NCBI RefSeq assembly: GCF_009184905.1
Contig: NZ_WESC01000004.1
Location: 62,001-126,000 of the forward strand
DNA length: 64,000 bases
Direction of reading: 5' to 3'
Origin: Parvibaculum sedimenti
GTDB lineage: Bacteria > Pseudomonadota > Alphaproteobacteria > Parvibaculales > Parvibaculaceae
The notes beneath the pieces were generated by a model. The model had not been told where the DNA came from and did no database searches. It saw nothing but the letters and a program-made list of their open reading frames with translations. The position numbers and the translations under genes were made by a program. Shown in pieces: positions 37,187 through 46,098 of the stretch (position 1 is the first letter of the stretch; each line of letters opens with the position of its first letter).

Positions 37187-38590
37187 TCAACGCGCGATGT
37201 TGATGATCTTCAACTGCGTGAATTCGGCGAGGCCTTCTTCGCCGAGTTCGGTGCCGATGCCGGACATCTTCGAGCCGCCGAAGGGAATGTTCGGGGCGAG
37301 TTCGGCGTGCTTGTTCACCCAGACGGAGCCCGACTCCATCTTCTCGGCCAGCTTGTAGGCGCGGTCGAGGTCGGTCGACCAGATCGAGCCGCCAAGGCCA
37401 TAGGGCGAGGCGTTGGCGCGGGCCACCGCATCTTCCGGGTCCGAATATTTGATGACCGGAAGCACCGGGCCGAACTGCTCTTCATCCACGAGGCGCGCGC
37501 CGTCGGTGATGTCGCGCACGATGGTCGGCTTGATGAAGAAGCCGGCCTGATCGGGAACCGTGCCGCCCGCAATGACCTTGCCGGTCTTCTTCGCGTCGTC
37601 GAGCAGTTCCTTCACCTTGTCGAACTGCATCCTGTTCTGGAGCGGCCCGAGTTGCGTGCCTTGTTCGAGGCCGTTGCCGACGATGGCGGCGTCGGCGATC
37701 TTCGCCAGCTCGTCGCACATCTCGTCATAGATCGACTCATGCACATAGAGCCGCTTCATGGCGATGCAGACCTGCCCGTTGTTCTGGAAGGCGCTCTGGA
37801 AAAGCTGCGGCGCCGCGGTCTTGGGGTCCACGTCGTCGAGCACGATGCCCGCGTCGTTACCGCCGAGTTCGAGCGTGATGCGCTTCAGCGTCGCCGCCGC
37901 ACCCGCCATGACCTTGGCGCCCGTCGCAGTGGAACCCGTGAACGAGATCTTGCGCACGTCGGGATGCGCCGTCAGCTCACCGCCGAGATCGTTCGCATCG
38001 GTGATAAAGTTGATGACGCCAGCAGGCAGCACATCCTTGATCAGCTCGCCAAGCTTGAGCGTCGCAAGCGGCGTCGTCGGCGCGGGCTTCACGACCAGCG
38101 TATTGCCGGCGAGAAGCGCGGGCGGCACCTTGAAGGCCATGAGGATCAGCGGGAAGTTCCACGGCACAATGGCGCCTATGACGCCGAGCGGCTTCCTGTG
38201 GGCTTCGACGCGGCGGTTCTCGCTGTCGTCGATCACCTTCACCGGCATGTCGAGCATGGTGAAGTAGCGGAAGAAGGCCGCCGTGCCATAGACTTCGCCG
38301 GTCGCGTCGCCGATAGGCTTGCCCTGTTCCTGCGTCAGCAGGCGGGCGAGTTCAGCCGCATTCGCCTCAATGATATCGGCGATGGCGCCCAGCGCCTTCT
38401 TGCGCTCCGCGATCGGCGTCGCAGCCCATGCCGGGAATGCCGCCTTCGCCGCGGCCACGGCCGCATTAAGCTGCGCCTTCGACGCACGCGGGCACTTCGC
38501 CAGTACTTCCTCGGTCGCGGGGTTGACGACGTCCATCGTCAGGTCGCCGGCAACAAGCTTGCCGCCGATAAGGAGCTTGAAATCGCTCAT
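37187..38590 (-). CDS. Aldehyde dehydrogenase family protein (succinate-semialdehyde-dehydrogenase-like)
   Basis: This 467-residue enzyme has VVNPATEEVLAKCPRAS near the start, IVPWNFPLILMAFKVPPAL (residues about 145-163), FTGSTATGAKV, the catalytic base in ELGGNDAGIVL and the nucleophilic Cys in NNGQVCIAMKRLYV. The general layout fits NAD(P)-dependent semialdehyde-type dehydrogenases. The substrate is not certain. It is a different subfamily from the 10.3 kb enzyme. Its stop lies 82 bases before the start of the AT-rich zinc-ribbon gene. Confidence 0.92.
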   Translation of the reverse strand: MSDFKLLIGGKLVAGDLTMDVVNPATEEVLAKCPRASKAQLNAAVAAAKAAFPAWAATPIAERKKALGAIADIIEANAAELARLLTQEQGKPIGDATGEVYGTAAFFRYFTMLDMPVKVIDDSENRRVEAHRKPLGVIGAIVPWNFPLILMAFKVPPALLAGNTLVVKPAPTTPLATLKLGELIKDVLPAGVINFITDANDLGGELTAHPDVRKISFTGSTATGAKVMAGAAATLKRITLELGGNDAGIVLDDVDPKTAAPQLFQSAFQNNGQVCIAMKRLYVHESIYDEMCDELAKIADAAIVGNGLEQGTQLGPLQNRMQFDKVKELLDDAKKTGKVIAGGTVPDQAGFFIKPTIVRDITDGARLVDEEQFGPVLPVIKYSDPEDAVARANASPYGLGGSIWSTDLDRAYKLAEKMESGSVWVNKHAELAPNIPFGGSKMSGIGTELGEEGLAEFTQLKIINIAR

Positions 38591-38723
38591 CTGCTTCTCT
38601 CCCTGTTCGCGGGCGCTTCAAGGCCCGTCGCCTTTTGTTATGTGCTGACACTATGCCAGAACGCGGCGCGGCGGAAAGCAGGGAGAATCAGGGCGATGCA
38701 CAGGCATCGCCCTTGACCCAGCG

Positions 38724-39062
38724 TCAGCGGATCGGAATCACCACATTGAGCGAGGGGCCGCCGTAATAGACCGGCGGTGGCGCGTAGTAGACCGGCGGCG
38801 GGGGCGGCGGCGCATAGAAAACGCGGGGCGGCGGAGGGGCCCAATAGATGTAGGGGCCATCGTAGTAGCGCACCCAGCCTGGATGATAGTGGCGATCCCA
38901 GCGTCCATGGTGTTCCCAGCGTTCATGCCGTCCATACCCATGGGGATCAGCCAGCGCGGGCGTCGCGGCGAGGCCACCCGCAAGGCTCATGGCGGTCAGC
39001 GCGGCGAGGAGAAGCCTTCGTCCCCGCGCTGATGTCTCCGCACTGCTGCTAGATTTGATCAT
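38724..39062 (-). CDS. Secreted Pro/Tyr-rich small protein
   Basis: This 112-residue protein starts at ATG 39062 with AAGGTGGG upstream. A signal peptide (RRLLLAALTAMSLAGGLAATPALA) precedes a His-rich stretch (HGYGRHERWEHHGRWDRHYH), then repeats of APPPPPVYYAPPPVYYG. It ends with the hydrophobic SLNVVIPIR. Short His/Pro/Tyr-rich exported proteins of this type are common in Hyphomicrobiales and lack a known function. A 39-base palindrome lies in its upstream region. Confidence 0.75.
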   Translation of the reverse strand: MIKSSSSAETSARGRRLLLAALTAMSLAGGLAATPALADPHGYGRHERWEHHGRWDRHYHPGWVRYYDGPYIYWAPPPPRVFYAPPPPPPVYYAPPPVYYGGPSLNVVIPIR

Positions 39063-39088
39063 GTTCCCACCTTGCAACTCTTTTTACC

Positions 39089-39127
39089 TGCCAATGTGGC
39101 GGCGCCTTGGGCCGCGCCACATTGGCA
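39089..39127. repeat. 39-base inverted repeat upstream of the Pro/Tyr-rich gene
   Basis: Arms TGCCAATGTGGCG (39089-39101) and CGCCACATTGGCA (39115-39127) are perfectly complementary over 13 bp around a 13-base centre. It lies 27 bases upstream of ATG 39062 and is not followed by a T run in that direction, so it may be an operator or a leader structure rather than a terminator. Confidence 0.85.
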
Positions 39128-39242
39128 AACCGTTCCATGCTCGAAGCTAGATGGGCATCGCGTCGAAAAAGCGGCATAATTGCGGGACTTTCAGGGAAGT
39201 TCGGGCGAGATTGCCGCTCCGTATGATCGAGGTTGAATCAGC

Positions 39243-40010
39243 ATGAGCGGCGGCACCTACTGGCGCGTGATCGAGAGTTTGCATAATCCGCAGGCAAAAC
39301 TGTGGGAGCAGATCACCGAGAGCCGGGGTATCAGGAAACATGGGGAGTTCCTGCTTGCCGGCCGGAAATCCGTGCCCGAAGCGCTGGCCCTCCACCCCAC
39401 CCGCTTCCACGCGCTGCTTGCGCTCGACCCGGCACAGGTGGATGGCTGGGACATTCCTCAACACATCGAGAAATATCGCCTGTCGCGCGCGCTGTTCGAC
39501 GCACTCGATGTATCCGGCACGGGCGTTCCGCTGCTTGTCGGCAAGGTGCCCGCCATGTCGCAAGCCGATCTCGCGGCGAAACCGAAAGGGCTCGAACTCA
39601 TTTGCGCGCTCGGCGATCCGAACAATCTGGGTGCAGCGTTCCGCAGCGCCGCCGCCTTCGGGGCCAAACGCATCATCCTGATGAACGAGGCCGCGCACCC
39701 CTTCCATCCCAAGGCGCTGCGCGCGGCAGCGAATGCCCAATTCGAGCTGACGCTTCTGCGCGGACCGTCATGGGAAGATCTCGATCAAGCCACGGGGCCG
39801 ATCTTCGCGCTCGACGCGGGCGGCGAAGACATGGGCATGCTCGATTGGCCGCGCGACCTGCGCCTCGTGCTGGGCGAGGAAGGGCGCGGCATTCCGGAGG
39901 CGCTTCACGTCAGGCGCCTGACCATCCCGACGACCAGCGCGGTGGAGTCGCTTAATGCAACAGTGGCCGCGAGCCTCGCGCTCTACTCGCACTACCTCGC
40001 GACGCGCTGA
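39243..40010 (+). CDS. TrmH/SpoU-family RNA 2'-O-methyltransferase
   Basis: This 255-residue SPOUT methyltransferase has an N-terminal substrate-binding part (VIESLHNPQAKLWEQITESRG, seen as SLHNPQAKLWEQI) and the knotted SAM domain with ICALGDPNNLGAAFRSAAAFGA (motif 1, Asn/Arg), LRLVLGEEGRGIPEAL (motif 2) and IPTTSAVESLNATVAASLALY (motif 3: SAVESLNATVAAS). The target RNA base is unknown. It ends four bases from the convergent photolyase stop. Confidence 0.92.
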   Translation: MSGGTYWRVIESLHNPQAKLWEQITESRGIRKHGEFLLAGRKSVPEALALHPTRFHALLALDPAQVDGWDIPQHIEKYRLSRALFDALDVSGTGVPLLVGKVPAMSQADLAAKPKGLELICALGDPNNLGAAFRSAAAFGAKRIILMNEAAHPFHPKALRAAANAQFELTLLRGPSWEDLDQATGPIFALDAGGEDMGMLDWPRDLRLVLGEEGRGIPEALHVRRLTIPTTSAVESLNATVAASLALYSHYLATR

Positions 40011-40013
40011 AGA

Positions 40014-41435
40014 TCAGCCCTTCTTGATGCTGGCGAGAGCCGCAAGCGCGCGAGCGCGTGCCCGTGCGTGTTCGACGATCGGCTTCGGATAGGTTGCGCC
40101 CAACTCGATCCCCGCCACAGCAAGCATTGCGGACGGCGCTTCCCAGGGCCGATGGATATAGCGATTGTCGAGACGGACAAGCTCCGGCACGTAGCGGCGA
40201 ATATATTGCCCGTCCGCGTCGAACTTTTCACCCTGTGTCACCGGATTGAAAATACGGAAATAGGGAGCGGCGTCGACGCCCGAACCCGCCACCCATTGCC
40301 AGCCCGCGCGGTTATTCGCGATATCCGCGTCGACCAGCGTATCTTCGAACCATTCCGCACCGTGCCGCCATTGGATCAGAAGATCCTTGACGAGGAACGA
40401 GGCCGATATCATCCGTACACGGTTATGCATGTATCCCGTGGACCAAAGTTCTCGCATGCCCGCATCGACGATCGGATAGCCGGTCCGCCCGCGCTGCCAG
40501 GCGGAGAGAAGTGCATCATCATGCGCCCATGGAAAATCCTCGAATTCCGGCTTCCATGCATGATCGACCATCTCCGGCCAGTGATAGATCAGGTGATGGG
40601 TGAATTCTCGCCAGCCGACCTCCCGCAAGAATGACATGACGCCGCTCGACGCTTCAGGCGTCGTACGCGAAACGGCGTCGGCCGCCGCCCAGACCTGCCG
40701 CGGCGAGATTTCGCCAAAATGAAGGTGTGGAGAAAGGCGAGACGTTCCTTCGACTGCCGGAAGATCGCGCATGGTCGCGTAACCGACGACAAGCTCATCA
40801 AGAAAATAGGAAAGACGCGCTGCGGCGTGTTTTTCGCCCGGCCTCCACGCGGTGCGCAATCCGCCCGCCCAGTCTGGCTTTGCGGGCCGCAGGTTCCATC
40901 GTGAGAGATCGTCCGATGCGATGCCGGCGAGCCCGCGCAGGTTCTTCGGTGCGCGCAGCGGGGCGGCGAAGGGAGCACGGGCGGCAAGCGAGCGCCAGAA
41001 AGGCGTGAAAACCTTGTAGGGCCCGCCGCCCCCAGTCTGCACTTCACATGGCTCGGCAAGCAGCCCGGCATTGAAACTTTTCGCCGCGATACCCGACGCG
41101 GCGAGCGACGCCTTCAGCGTCGTGTCCCGCGCGATCGCGGTTGGTTCATAGCAGCGATTCCAGAAGACGGCACTTGCCTTCGTCTCAGCCACCAAGGATG
41201 GCAGAATGTCGGCGGCAAGACCGCGCCGCAACACGAGCGGCGCGCCACGTTTTTCCAACTCGCCGCCCAATGCTTCGAGGCTTCCATGCAGCCACCAGCG
41301 CGAGGCGCCGCCCAACATCGCTTCCTTGTCGAGAATGTAGACGGGCAGGATTGGCTCGCCCGTTTCCACGGCCGCAGCAAGCGCCAGATTGTCGGCGAGA
41401 CGGAGATCCTGACGGAACCACACGATGACGGACAT
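40014..41435 (-). CDS. phrB: Deoxyribodipyrimidine photolyase
   Basis: This 473-residue FAD enzyme repairs cyclobutane pyrimidine dimers with light. The N-terminal antenna domain (VIVWFRQDLRLADNLALAAA) is followed by the FAD-binding helical domain: FGEISPRQVWAA, FLREVGWREFTHHLIYHWPEM, GRTGYPIVDAGMREL, TGYMHNRVRMISASFLVKDL, and DADIANNRAGWQWVAGSG...YFRIFNP. The Trp residues of the electron-transfer chain are present. Length and motifs indicate a class I CPD photolyase rather than a cryptochrome. Confidence 0.95.
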   Translation of the reverse strand: MSVIVWFRQDLRLADNLALAAAVETGEPILPVYILDKEAMLGGASRWWLHGSLEALGGELEKRGAPLVLRRGLAADILPSLVAETKASAVFWNRCYEPTAIARDTTLKASLAASGIAAKSFNAGLLAEPCEVQTGGGGPYKVFTPFWRSLAARAPFAAPLRAPKNLRGLAGIASDDLSRWNLRPAKPDWAGGLRTAWRPGEKHAAARLSYFLDELVVGYATMRDLPAVEGTSRLSPHLHFGEISPRQVWAAADAVSRTTPEASSGVMSFLREVGWREFTHHLIYHWPEMVDHAWKPEFEDFPWAHDDALLSAWQRGRTGYPIVDAGMRELWSTGYMHNRVRMISASFLVKDLLIQWRHGAEWFEDTLVDADIANNRAGWQWVAGSGVDAAPYFRIFNPVTQGEKFDADGQYIRRYVPELVRLDNRYIHRPWEAPSAMLAVAGIELGATYPKPIVEHARARARALAALASIKKG

Positions 41436-41491
41436 GATATCCGATGCGAAAAGAGTCTGTCAGCCGTTTACGATTTCGCCGCGAAGTTGGA

Positions 41492-42373
41492 TCAGAGCGG
41501 CTCGCTTCTCTGCATGGGTGGCTCCTTCGGACCGGGCGCATTGAAGGCGGTAATGTAGTTCCAGGCCTCCTCCGCGCTCTCGACGAAGTGGAATATCTCG
41601 AGGTCCTTGGGCGCGATCGTGCCCTCATCGACCATGGCTTCGAAATTGATGATGCGGCGCCAATATTCCTCGCCGAACAGCAGAACCGGCATGGGCTCGA
41701 TCTTGCCGGTCTGAATCAGCGTCAGCGTTTCAAAGAGTTCGTCCAGCGTACCGAAGCCGCCGGGAAAGACGACCAGCGCTTTCGCCCGCATCAGAAAATG
41801 CATTTTGCGTAGCGCAAAATAATGAAACTGAAAGGTCAACTCTGGCGTGATGTAGGGATTGGGCATCTGCTCGCGCGGGAGCTTGATGTTGAGGCCGATG
41901 GAAACACGGTTCGCATCGGCGGCACCGCGATTGGCAGCCTCCATGATGCCAGGCCCGCCACCGGTCATGATGACATAGTCGCGCCCCTGCCCGTTTTGGG
42001 CGGCTTCAGACACGAGGCGGCCGAATTTCCGCGACTCCTCGTAATAGCGGCAATGCGCGAGCTGATGCTTGCTGGCGCGAACTGCGCGCTGAAGCTCGGG
42101 ATTACCCGGATCGGCGGCCAGTGCCGCTTCCGCCTCGTTGCAATGGCTATCCGCCGCTTCAGGAGATGGCACGCGGGCACTGCCAAAGACAACGATGGTC
42201 GAGCGGATGTTGTGATCCTGCAGGATGGTCTCGGTCTTCAGAAGCTCGAGCTGAAGACGCACGGCGCGCAACTCGTCGCGCAGCAGGAAATCGCTGTCCT
42301 CGAAGCTCAACTTGAACGAGGGCGAAAGCGTCTGGGGGGTTTCGACCGTTCTTTCGTGAGAAGGCTTGTTCAT
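41492..42373 (-). CDS. LOG-family protein (TIGR00730-like, lysine-decarboxylase-like fold)
   Basis: This 293-residue protein has the Rossmann-type nucleotide-binding fold with GGGPGIMEAANRGA (about residue 138) and the signature PGGFGTLDELFETLTLIQTGK (PGGxGTxxE, about residues 206-213). LOG enzymes release cytokinin-type bases from ribotides or, more generally, hydrolyse nucleoside monophosphates. The N-terminal 60-residue extension is seen in the long bacterial subgroup. It is a single gene with no obvious partner. Confidence 0.85.
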   Translation of the reverse strand: MNKPSHERTVETPQTLSPSFKLSFEDSDFLLRDELRAVRLQLELLKTETILQDHNIRSTIVVFGSARVPSPEAADSHCNEAEAALAADPGNPELQRAVRASKHQLAHCRYYEESRKFGRLVSEAAQNGQGRDYVIMTGGGPGIMEAANRGAADANRVSIGLNIKLPREQMPNPYITPELTFQFHYFALRKMHFLMRAKALVVFPGGFGTLDELFETLTLIQTGKIEPMPVLLFGEEYWRRIINFEAMVDEGTIAPKDLEIFHFVESAEEAWNYITAFNAPGPKEPPMQRSEPL

Positions 42374-42471
42374 GCTTGCGCTCTTCGTCTGCTCTTTCGA
42401 CGTCGCGGAGACCTCCGCGCGAGGACCAAAGGATAGAGAGTTTCGCCGCGCGAGACGAGGCCTTGCAGACC

Positions 42472-43242
42472 CTATTCGACCCGTTTCACGGGCTGCACAT
42501 GAAAACCCCGCCCTTCGCCGCCGATCAGTGCCTCTACGCGATAGACGCTGCGCAGCGTCTCCGCCGTCAGCACCTCTGCGGGCCCACCATCGGCGCGGAT
42601 AATGCCTTCATCAAGCAGGATCAGCCGATCGCAATAGCGGGCAGCCAGCGAGAGATCGTGCAGTACCGCAATCACCATGCGTCCCTGATCGACATAGGCG
42701 CGAAGCACTTCCATGACGCCAAGCTGATGATAAGGGTCAAGTGAGGCGACAGGTTCGTCGACGAGAAGCAGTTCCGCTTCGACTGCAAGCGCGCGGGCAA
42801 GCAGCACACGAGCGCGCTCGCCTCCTGAAAGAGTCAGCACATCGCGATCGCGGAACCGCGTTACATCGGCGAGTTCCATCGCGCGTTCAATGGCCACCTC
42901 GTCGGCAGGGGAAGCCGCGCGGAAAGGCTCAAGATGCGGAAGGCGGCCAAGCGCGACGACACGCTCCACCGAAAGCGGCCAATGGCTTTCAGCGCCTTGC
43001 GCGAGATAGGCGATCTTCTTTGCCCGCGCGCGCGGCTCGACGGAGTCGACCGGTGCGCCATCGAGCGAAATCTCTCCCTCGAAGGGAATGAGGTTCGCGA
43101 CGGCGCGGATGAGCGTCGTCTTGCCCGCGCCATTTGGACCGACAAGGCCGATGAAGCTCGGCCCACGCGCATCGAAGGAGAGCCTGCGCAAGACGCGCGC
43201 ACCGCCGAGAGAGGCGCGGAGATTTTCAACGCGAAGTTCCAT
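42472..43242 (-). CDS. ABC transporter ATP-binding protein (BtuD/FecE-like)
   Basis: This 256-residue ATPase has Walker A GPNGAGKTTL, the Q-loop around YLAQGAESHW, signature LSGGERARVLLARAL and Walker B LLLVDEP followed by VLHDLSLAARYCDR. It powers import of a chelate (cobalamin, haem or ferric siderophore) with the FecCD-type permease. ATG 43242 overlaps the permease stop (TGATG), which fixes the start; the longer open frame upstream is the permease gene out of frame. It is the last gene of the substrate-binding, permease, ATPase operon. Confidence 0.92.
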   Translation of the reverse strand: MELRVENLRASLGGARVLRRLSFDARGPSFIGLVGPNGAGKTTLIRAVANLIPFEGEISLDGAPVDSVEPRARAKKIAYLAQGAESHWPLSVERVVALGRLPHLEPFRAASPADEVAIERAMELADVTRFRDRDVLTLSGGERARVLLARALAVEAELLLVDEPVASLDPYHQLGVMEVLRAYVDQGRMVIAVLHDLSLAARYCDRLILLDEGIIRADGGPAEVLTAETLRSVYRVEALIGGEGRGFHVQPVKRVE

Positions 43243-44240
43243 CAGGGCGCCTCCCGCCTGGTGCGCAGGATCAGCCACAAGAAGAACGGCGCGCCGATGA
43301 GCGAGGTGACGACACCGAGCTTCGGCTCCGGCCCGTTCATCGGCAGGCGCACGAGAAGATCGGCAGCGAGCAGCATGGCCGCACCCGCAAGCGTACTCGG
43401 CAGGAGCAGCCTGCCCGGCTGATGGCCGACGAGCGGTCGAACCAGATGCGGCACGACGAGACCGACGAAACCGATGACGCCGGTGACGGAAACCGCCGCG
43501 CCGACCGCGAGCCCGGTGCCGATGACGGCGCGGGCCTTGAGCCATTCCTGATTGAAGCCGAGCGTCGCCGCCGTGTCCTCGCCCAGCGTCAGCGCATCAA
43601 GGCCGCGCGCCGTAGATGCAACGAGCAGTGCTCCAAGCGCCATGAAAGGCGCGGCGAAACGAACCTGATCCATGCTGCGATCGGTGAAGGAGCCCAGCAG
43701 CCAGAAGATGATTTCGTAAACCGCATAGGGCGAGGCGGCGAGACTCAGCGCGAGCGAGGTGAGCGCCGAGGTAAAGGCCGAGATCGCGACGCCCGCGAGG
43801 ATGAGCGTGACGATGGAAGGGTTTCTGCCGCTGAGCATGTAGAGAACGCCAAGCGAAATGAGCGCGCCAGCAACGCCGCCCAACGGCACGAACATGGCCG
43901 AACCCGCGGCGAGGCCGAAATAAAAAACCAGCACCGCGCCGAGCGCCGCGCCGGACGATGCGCCGATAAGGCCGGGCTCCGCCAGCGGATTGCGCAACAG
44001 GCCCTGAAGCGCCGCACCGGTCAGGCCGAGCGTCGCGCCGACGAAAAGGCCAAGCAATGCGCGCGGCAGCCGCACTTCCTTGAGGATCAGCCAGGCAAGC
44101 GAACGATCCGTCTCGTCGATGGCATGGAGCTTTCCCACCAGCGATTCGCCGCCGCGACCGATATAAATTGAGGCGACGAAAAAGATCGCGGCAAGAAGCG
44201 CAAGACCGAGATTGATGAGGAGATAGCTGCGGCTGCGCAT
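43242..44240 (-). CDS. FecCD/BtuC-family ABC transporter permease
   Basis: This 332-residue permease has about ten transmembrane helices and the family segments LILKEVRLPRALLGLFVGA, GAALQGLLRNPLAEPGLIGASSGAALGA (seen as LQGLLRNPLAEPGLIGASSG), GVIGFVGLVVPHLVRPLVG and the C-terminal DLLVRLPMNGPEPKLGVVTSLIGAPFF (part). It forms the dimeric channel for a cobalamin- or siderophore-type substrate. ATG 44240 overlaps the binding-protein stop (TGATG). Confidence 0.93.
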   Translation of the reverse strand: MRSRSYLLINLGLALLAAIFFVASIYIGRGGESLVGKLHAIDETDRSLAWLILKEVRLPRALLGLFVGATLGLTGAALQGLLRNPLAEPGLIGASSGAALGAVLVFYFGLAAGSAMFVPLGGVAGALISLGVLYMLSGRNPSIVTLILAGVAISAFTSALTSLALSLAASPYAVYEIIFWLLGSFTDRSMDQVRFAAPFMALGALLVASTARGLDALTLGEDTAATLGFNQEWLKARAVIGTGLAVGAAVSVTGVIGFVGLVVPHLVRPLVGHQPGRLLLPSTLAGAAMLLAADLLVRLPMNGPEPKLGVVTSLIGAPFFLWLILRTRREAP

Positions 44241-45097
44241 CAATTCACCTTCGGCCCATCGAAGCTGTCGCGCGCGGCTGCCAGCCGGTCTGCAATGTCG
44301 GCGATGAAAGGCGTGCCGCAAGTCCAGAGTTTCGCGGGCAGATCGACGGCACGCGCATGATGCGCGACGTAATCGCGGAGCGCTGGATGCGCCAGCTGCG
44401 CATGGGCAAGCGAAGGCTCATGCGCGCGATAGACGCCCACGGCAACGAAATCCGGTCGCATGTCGATCAGCTCCTCGATAGTGAGATTGACAAAGCCACC
44501 GCTCGAAGGTGTTTCGACAACATTCTCGAAGCCTGCATGTTTAAGCAATGCGCCGAGAATGGTGTTGGCGGCCGCAGCGCCACCAAGATCCTGATAGATG
44601 ACAGCGCGAAGCGGATGCGCGGGCGGCAGCCGTTTCGACGCGGCGAGCGAGGCGTCGAAGCGCGCGATCCACGCCTCGCCACGCTCGGGATGGCCGATGG
44701 CGGCGGCGACCGCGCGGACATTGTCGCGAATATCCTCGAAGCTCGATGCGTCCTTTACCTGCACAACAGGCACATGCGCGCGAGCGAGAAGCGCCAACGT
44801 GAAGGGTGAGGAATAGCGGTGCGCCAGCACGAGATCGGGTTTGGCCGAAAGAATGTCCTCGGCTGTTGCGTTGTTCAGCGGGAGCTTCGCGGCGAGATCG
44901 GCGACGGGCGAGTCCTCCGGATCGGCGGCGACGCGGAAGACGGACTTCACCGTGCCCGGATCGGCAAGTTCCAGCGCCAGCACATCCGAGCAGAGATTGA
45001 TCGAGACAATGCGCTGCGGCGGCGTGCCCGCCACGGCGGACGCGGCGTCAACAGCGGCCAGCAAGGCGGCAAGCAGGATTTTCCCGATCAGCTTCAT
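44240..45097 (-). CDS. Periplasmic substrate-binding protein of the BtuF/FecB type
   Basis: This 285-residue protein starts at ATG 45097 (GGAAAG site) with a signal peptide (LIGKILLAALLAAVDAASAVAG). The TroA-like fold shows RIVSINLCSDVLALELADP, DLVLAHRYSSPFTLALLAR and the linking helix typical of class III binding proteins. The opening segment resembles proteins annotated for cobalamin or iron chelates. No B12 riboswitch fits in the about 100 bases before the divergent thioesterase gene and no TonB receptor is adjacent, so the ligand stays open. Confidence 0.88.
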   Translation of the reverse strand: MKLIGKILLAALLAAVDAASAVAGTPPQRIVSINLCSDVLALELADPGTVKSVFRVAADPEDSPVADLAAKLPLNNATAEDILSAKPDLVLAHRYSSPFTLALLARAHVPVVQVKDASSFEDIRDNVRAVAAAIGHPERGEAWIARFDASLAASKRLPPAHPLRAVIYQDLGGAAAANTILGALLKHAGFENVVETPSSGGFVNLTIEELIDMRPDFVAVGVYRAHEPSLAHAQLAHPALRDYVAHHARAVDLPAKLWTCGTPFIADIADRLAAARDSFDGPKVN

Positions 45098-45199
45098 CTT
45101 TCCGCTCTTGCCGGCTCCGGCGAGGTGGGGCGAAATGGTTCTCATGTGGGAGGGAACGGCACAGATGGTCAAGCATTATCATGACGGCGGGAGGGGCAC

Positions 45200-45613
45200 A
45201 TGACGGAAGCTCAGGCGCTTGAGGCGTTTCAGGCCTATATCGACATTTCACCGTTTCAGCGCTGGCTCGGCCTCAAGGTCGAGGAAGTGGGCGAGGGGCG
45301 ACTGGTCATCGCGCTTCAATGGCGCGAGGAGATGGTCTCGAATCCAAACACGAAATCGATGCATGGCGGCATTCTGGCCTCGCTCGTCGACCTCGGCGGG
45401 CTCTATGCAGTACTAACAACAAAATCGATCGCCACTGCGACCGTCGATCTGCGTGTCGACTATCACCGGCCATCGACCGGCGGCGCTATCCGCTCGGTCT
45501 CAACCATCATCAAGCTCGGCTCGAAAGTCTCGACGGCCCAGACCGAAATCTTCGGCGAAGACGGAAAGCTCCTCGCTTCCGGGCGCGGCGTCTATCTCAT
45601 GGGCAATGGCTGA
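45200..45613 (+). CDS. PaaI-family hotdog thioesterase
   Basis: This 137-residue hotdog-fold protein has the PaaI/YdiI core: NTKSMHGGILASLVDLGGLYAV (helix with MHGGILASLVDLGG, catalytic Asp) and DLRVDYHRPSTGG. It would hydrolyse an acyl- or aryl-CoA. It is followed 11 bases later by the DUF3237 gene on the same strand, suggesting a two-gene operon. Confidence 0.9.
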   Translation: MTEAQALEAFQAYIDISPFQRWLGLKVEEVGEGRLVIALQWREEMVSNPNTKSMHGGILASLVDLGGLYAVLTTKSIATATVDLRVDYHRPSTGGAIRSVSTIIKLGSKVSTAQTEIFGEDGKLLASGRGVYLMGNG

Positions 45614-45624
45614 AGGAGGAAGAA

Positions 45625-46098
45625 GTGAAAGAACTCAAGAGCGAATTTCTGTTCGAGATGGATGTCGAACTCGAAGAACACCCTCTCGTCATCGGCGGCA
45701 CGCCCGACGGCATGCGGCTGATCGCCTATGTGAAGGGCGGCACCTTCGAGGGGCCGCGCCTTCGCGGCACCATTCCGCCGGGGGGTGGCGACTGGGCAAT
45801 GATCCGCTCCGACGGTTCGCTGAAGGCCGATGTCCGCGTCTGCCTTACAACGCATGATGGTGTGAACATCTATGCGACCTATGGCGGCCGCATTGTTCTG
45901 CCGCCGGAACTGGCGGGACTGCTGGGCGACCGCGAAGCGGCAGCCGCGACCGATCCCTCGAAATATTACTTCCGTACCGCGCCCATGTTCGAGGTGGCAG
46001 GCGGTACGCCCCATTCATGGCTCAATGGCATTGTGGCGGTGGGACTTGGCCGGTTGACGCGAAAGGGCGTCGCCTATCGCGTTTTCGCCATCAAATAG
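45625..46098 (+). CDS. DUF3237 (UPF0311) family protein
   Basis: This 157-residue protein starts at GTG 45625 with a perfect AAGGAGG site. Typical segments are GGTPDGMRLIAYVKGGTFEGP, split as PDGMRLIAYVKGGTFEGPRL, GTIPPGGGDWAMIRSDGSL and YYFRTAPMFEVAGG. DUF3237 proteins are small beta-barrels of unknown role, common beside aromatic or CoA metabolism genes. It overlaps the convergent MFS gene by eight bases. Confidence 0.9.
   Translation: MKELKSEFLFEMDVELEEHPLVIGGTPDGMRLIAYVKGGTFEGPRLRGTIPPGGGDWAMIRSDGSLKADVRVCLTTHDGVNIYATYGGRIVLPPELAGLLGDREAAAATDPSKYYFRTAPMFEVAGGTPHSWLNGIVAVGLGRLTRKGVAYRVFAIK

Noticed and set aside
38752-38850. Short repeats resembling a CRISPR
   Set aside because: They encode the APPPPP/YYAPPP repeats of the Pro/Tyr-rich protein and have no unique spacers.
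44900-45200. Cobalamin riboswitch before the BtuF-like gene
   Set aside because: Only about 100 bases lie between the divergent starts and no B12-box sequence is visible.
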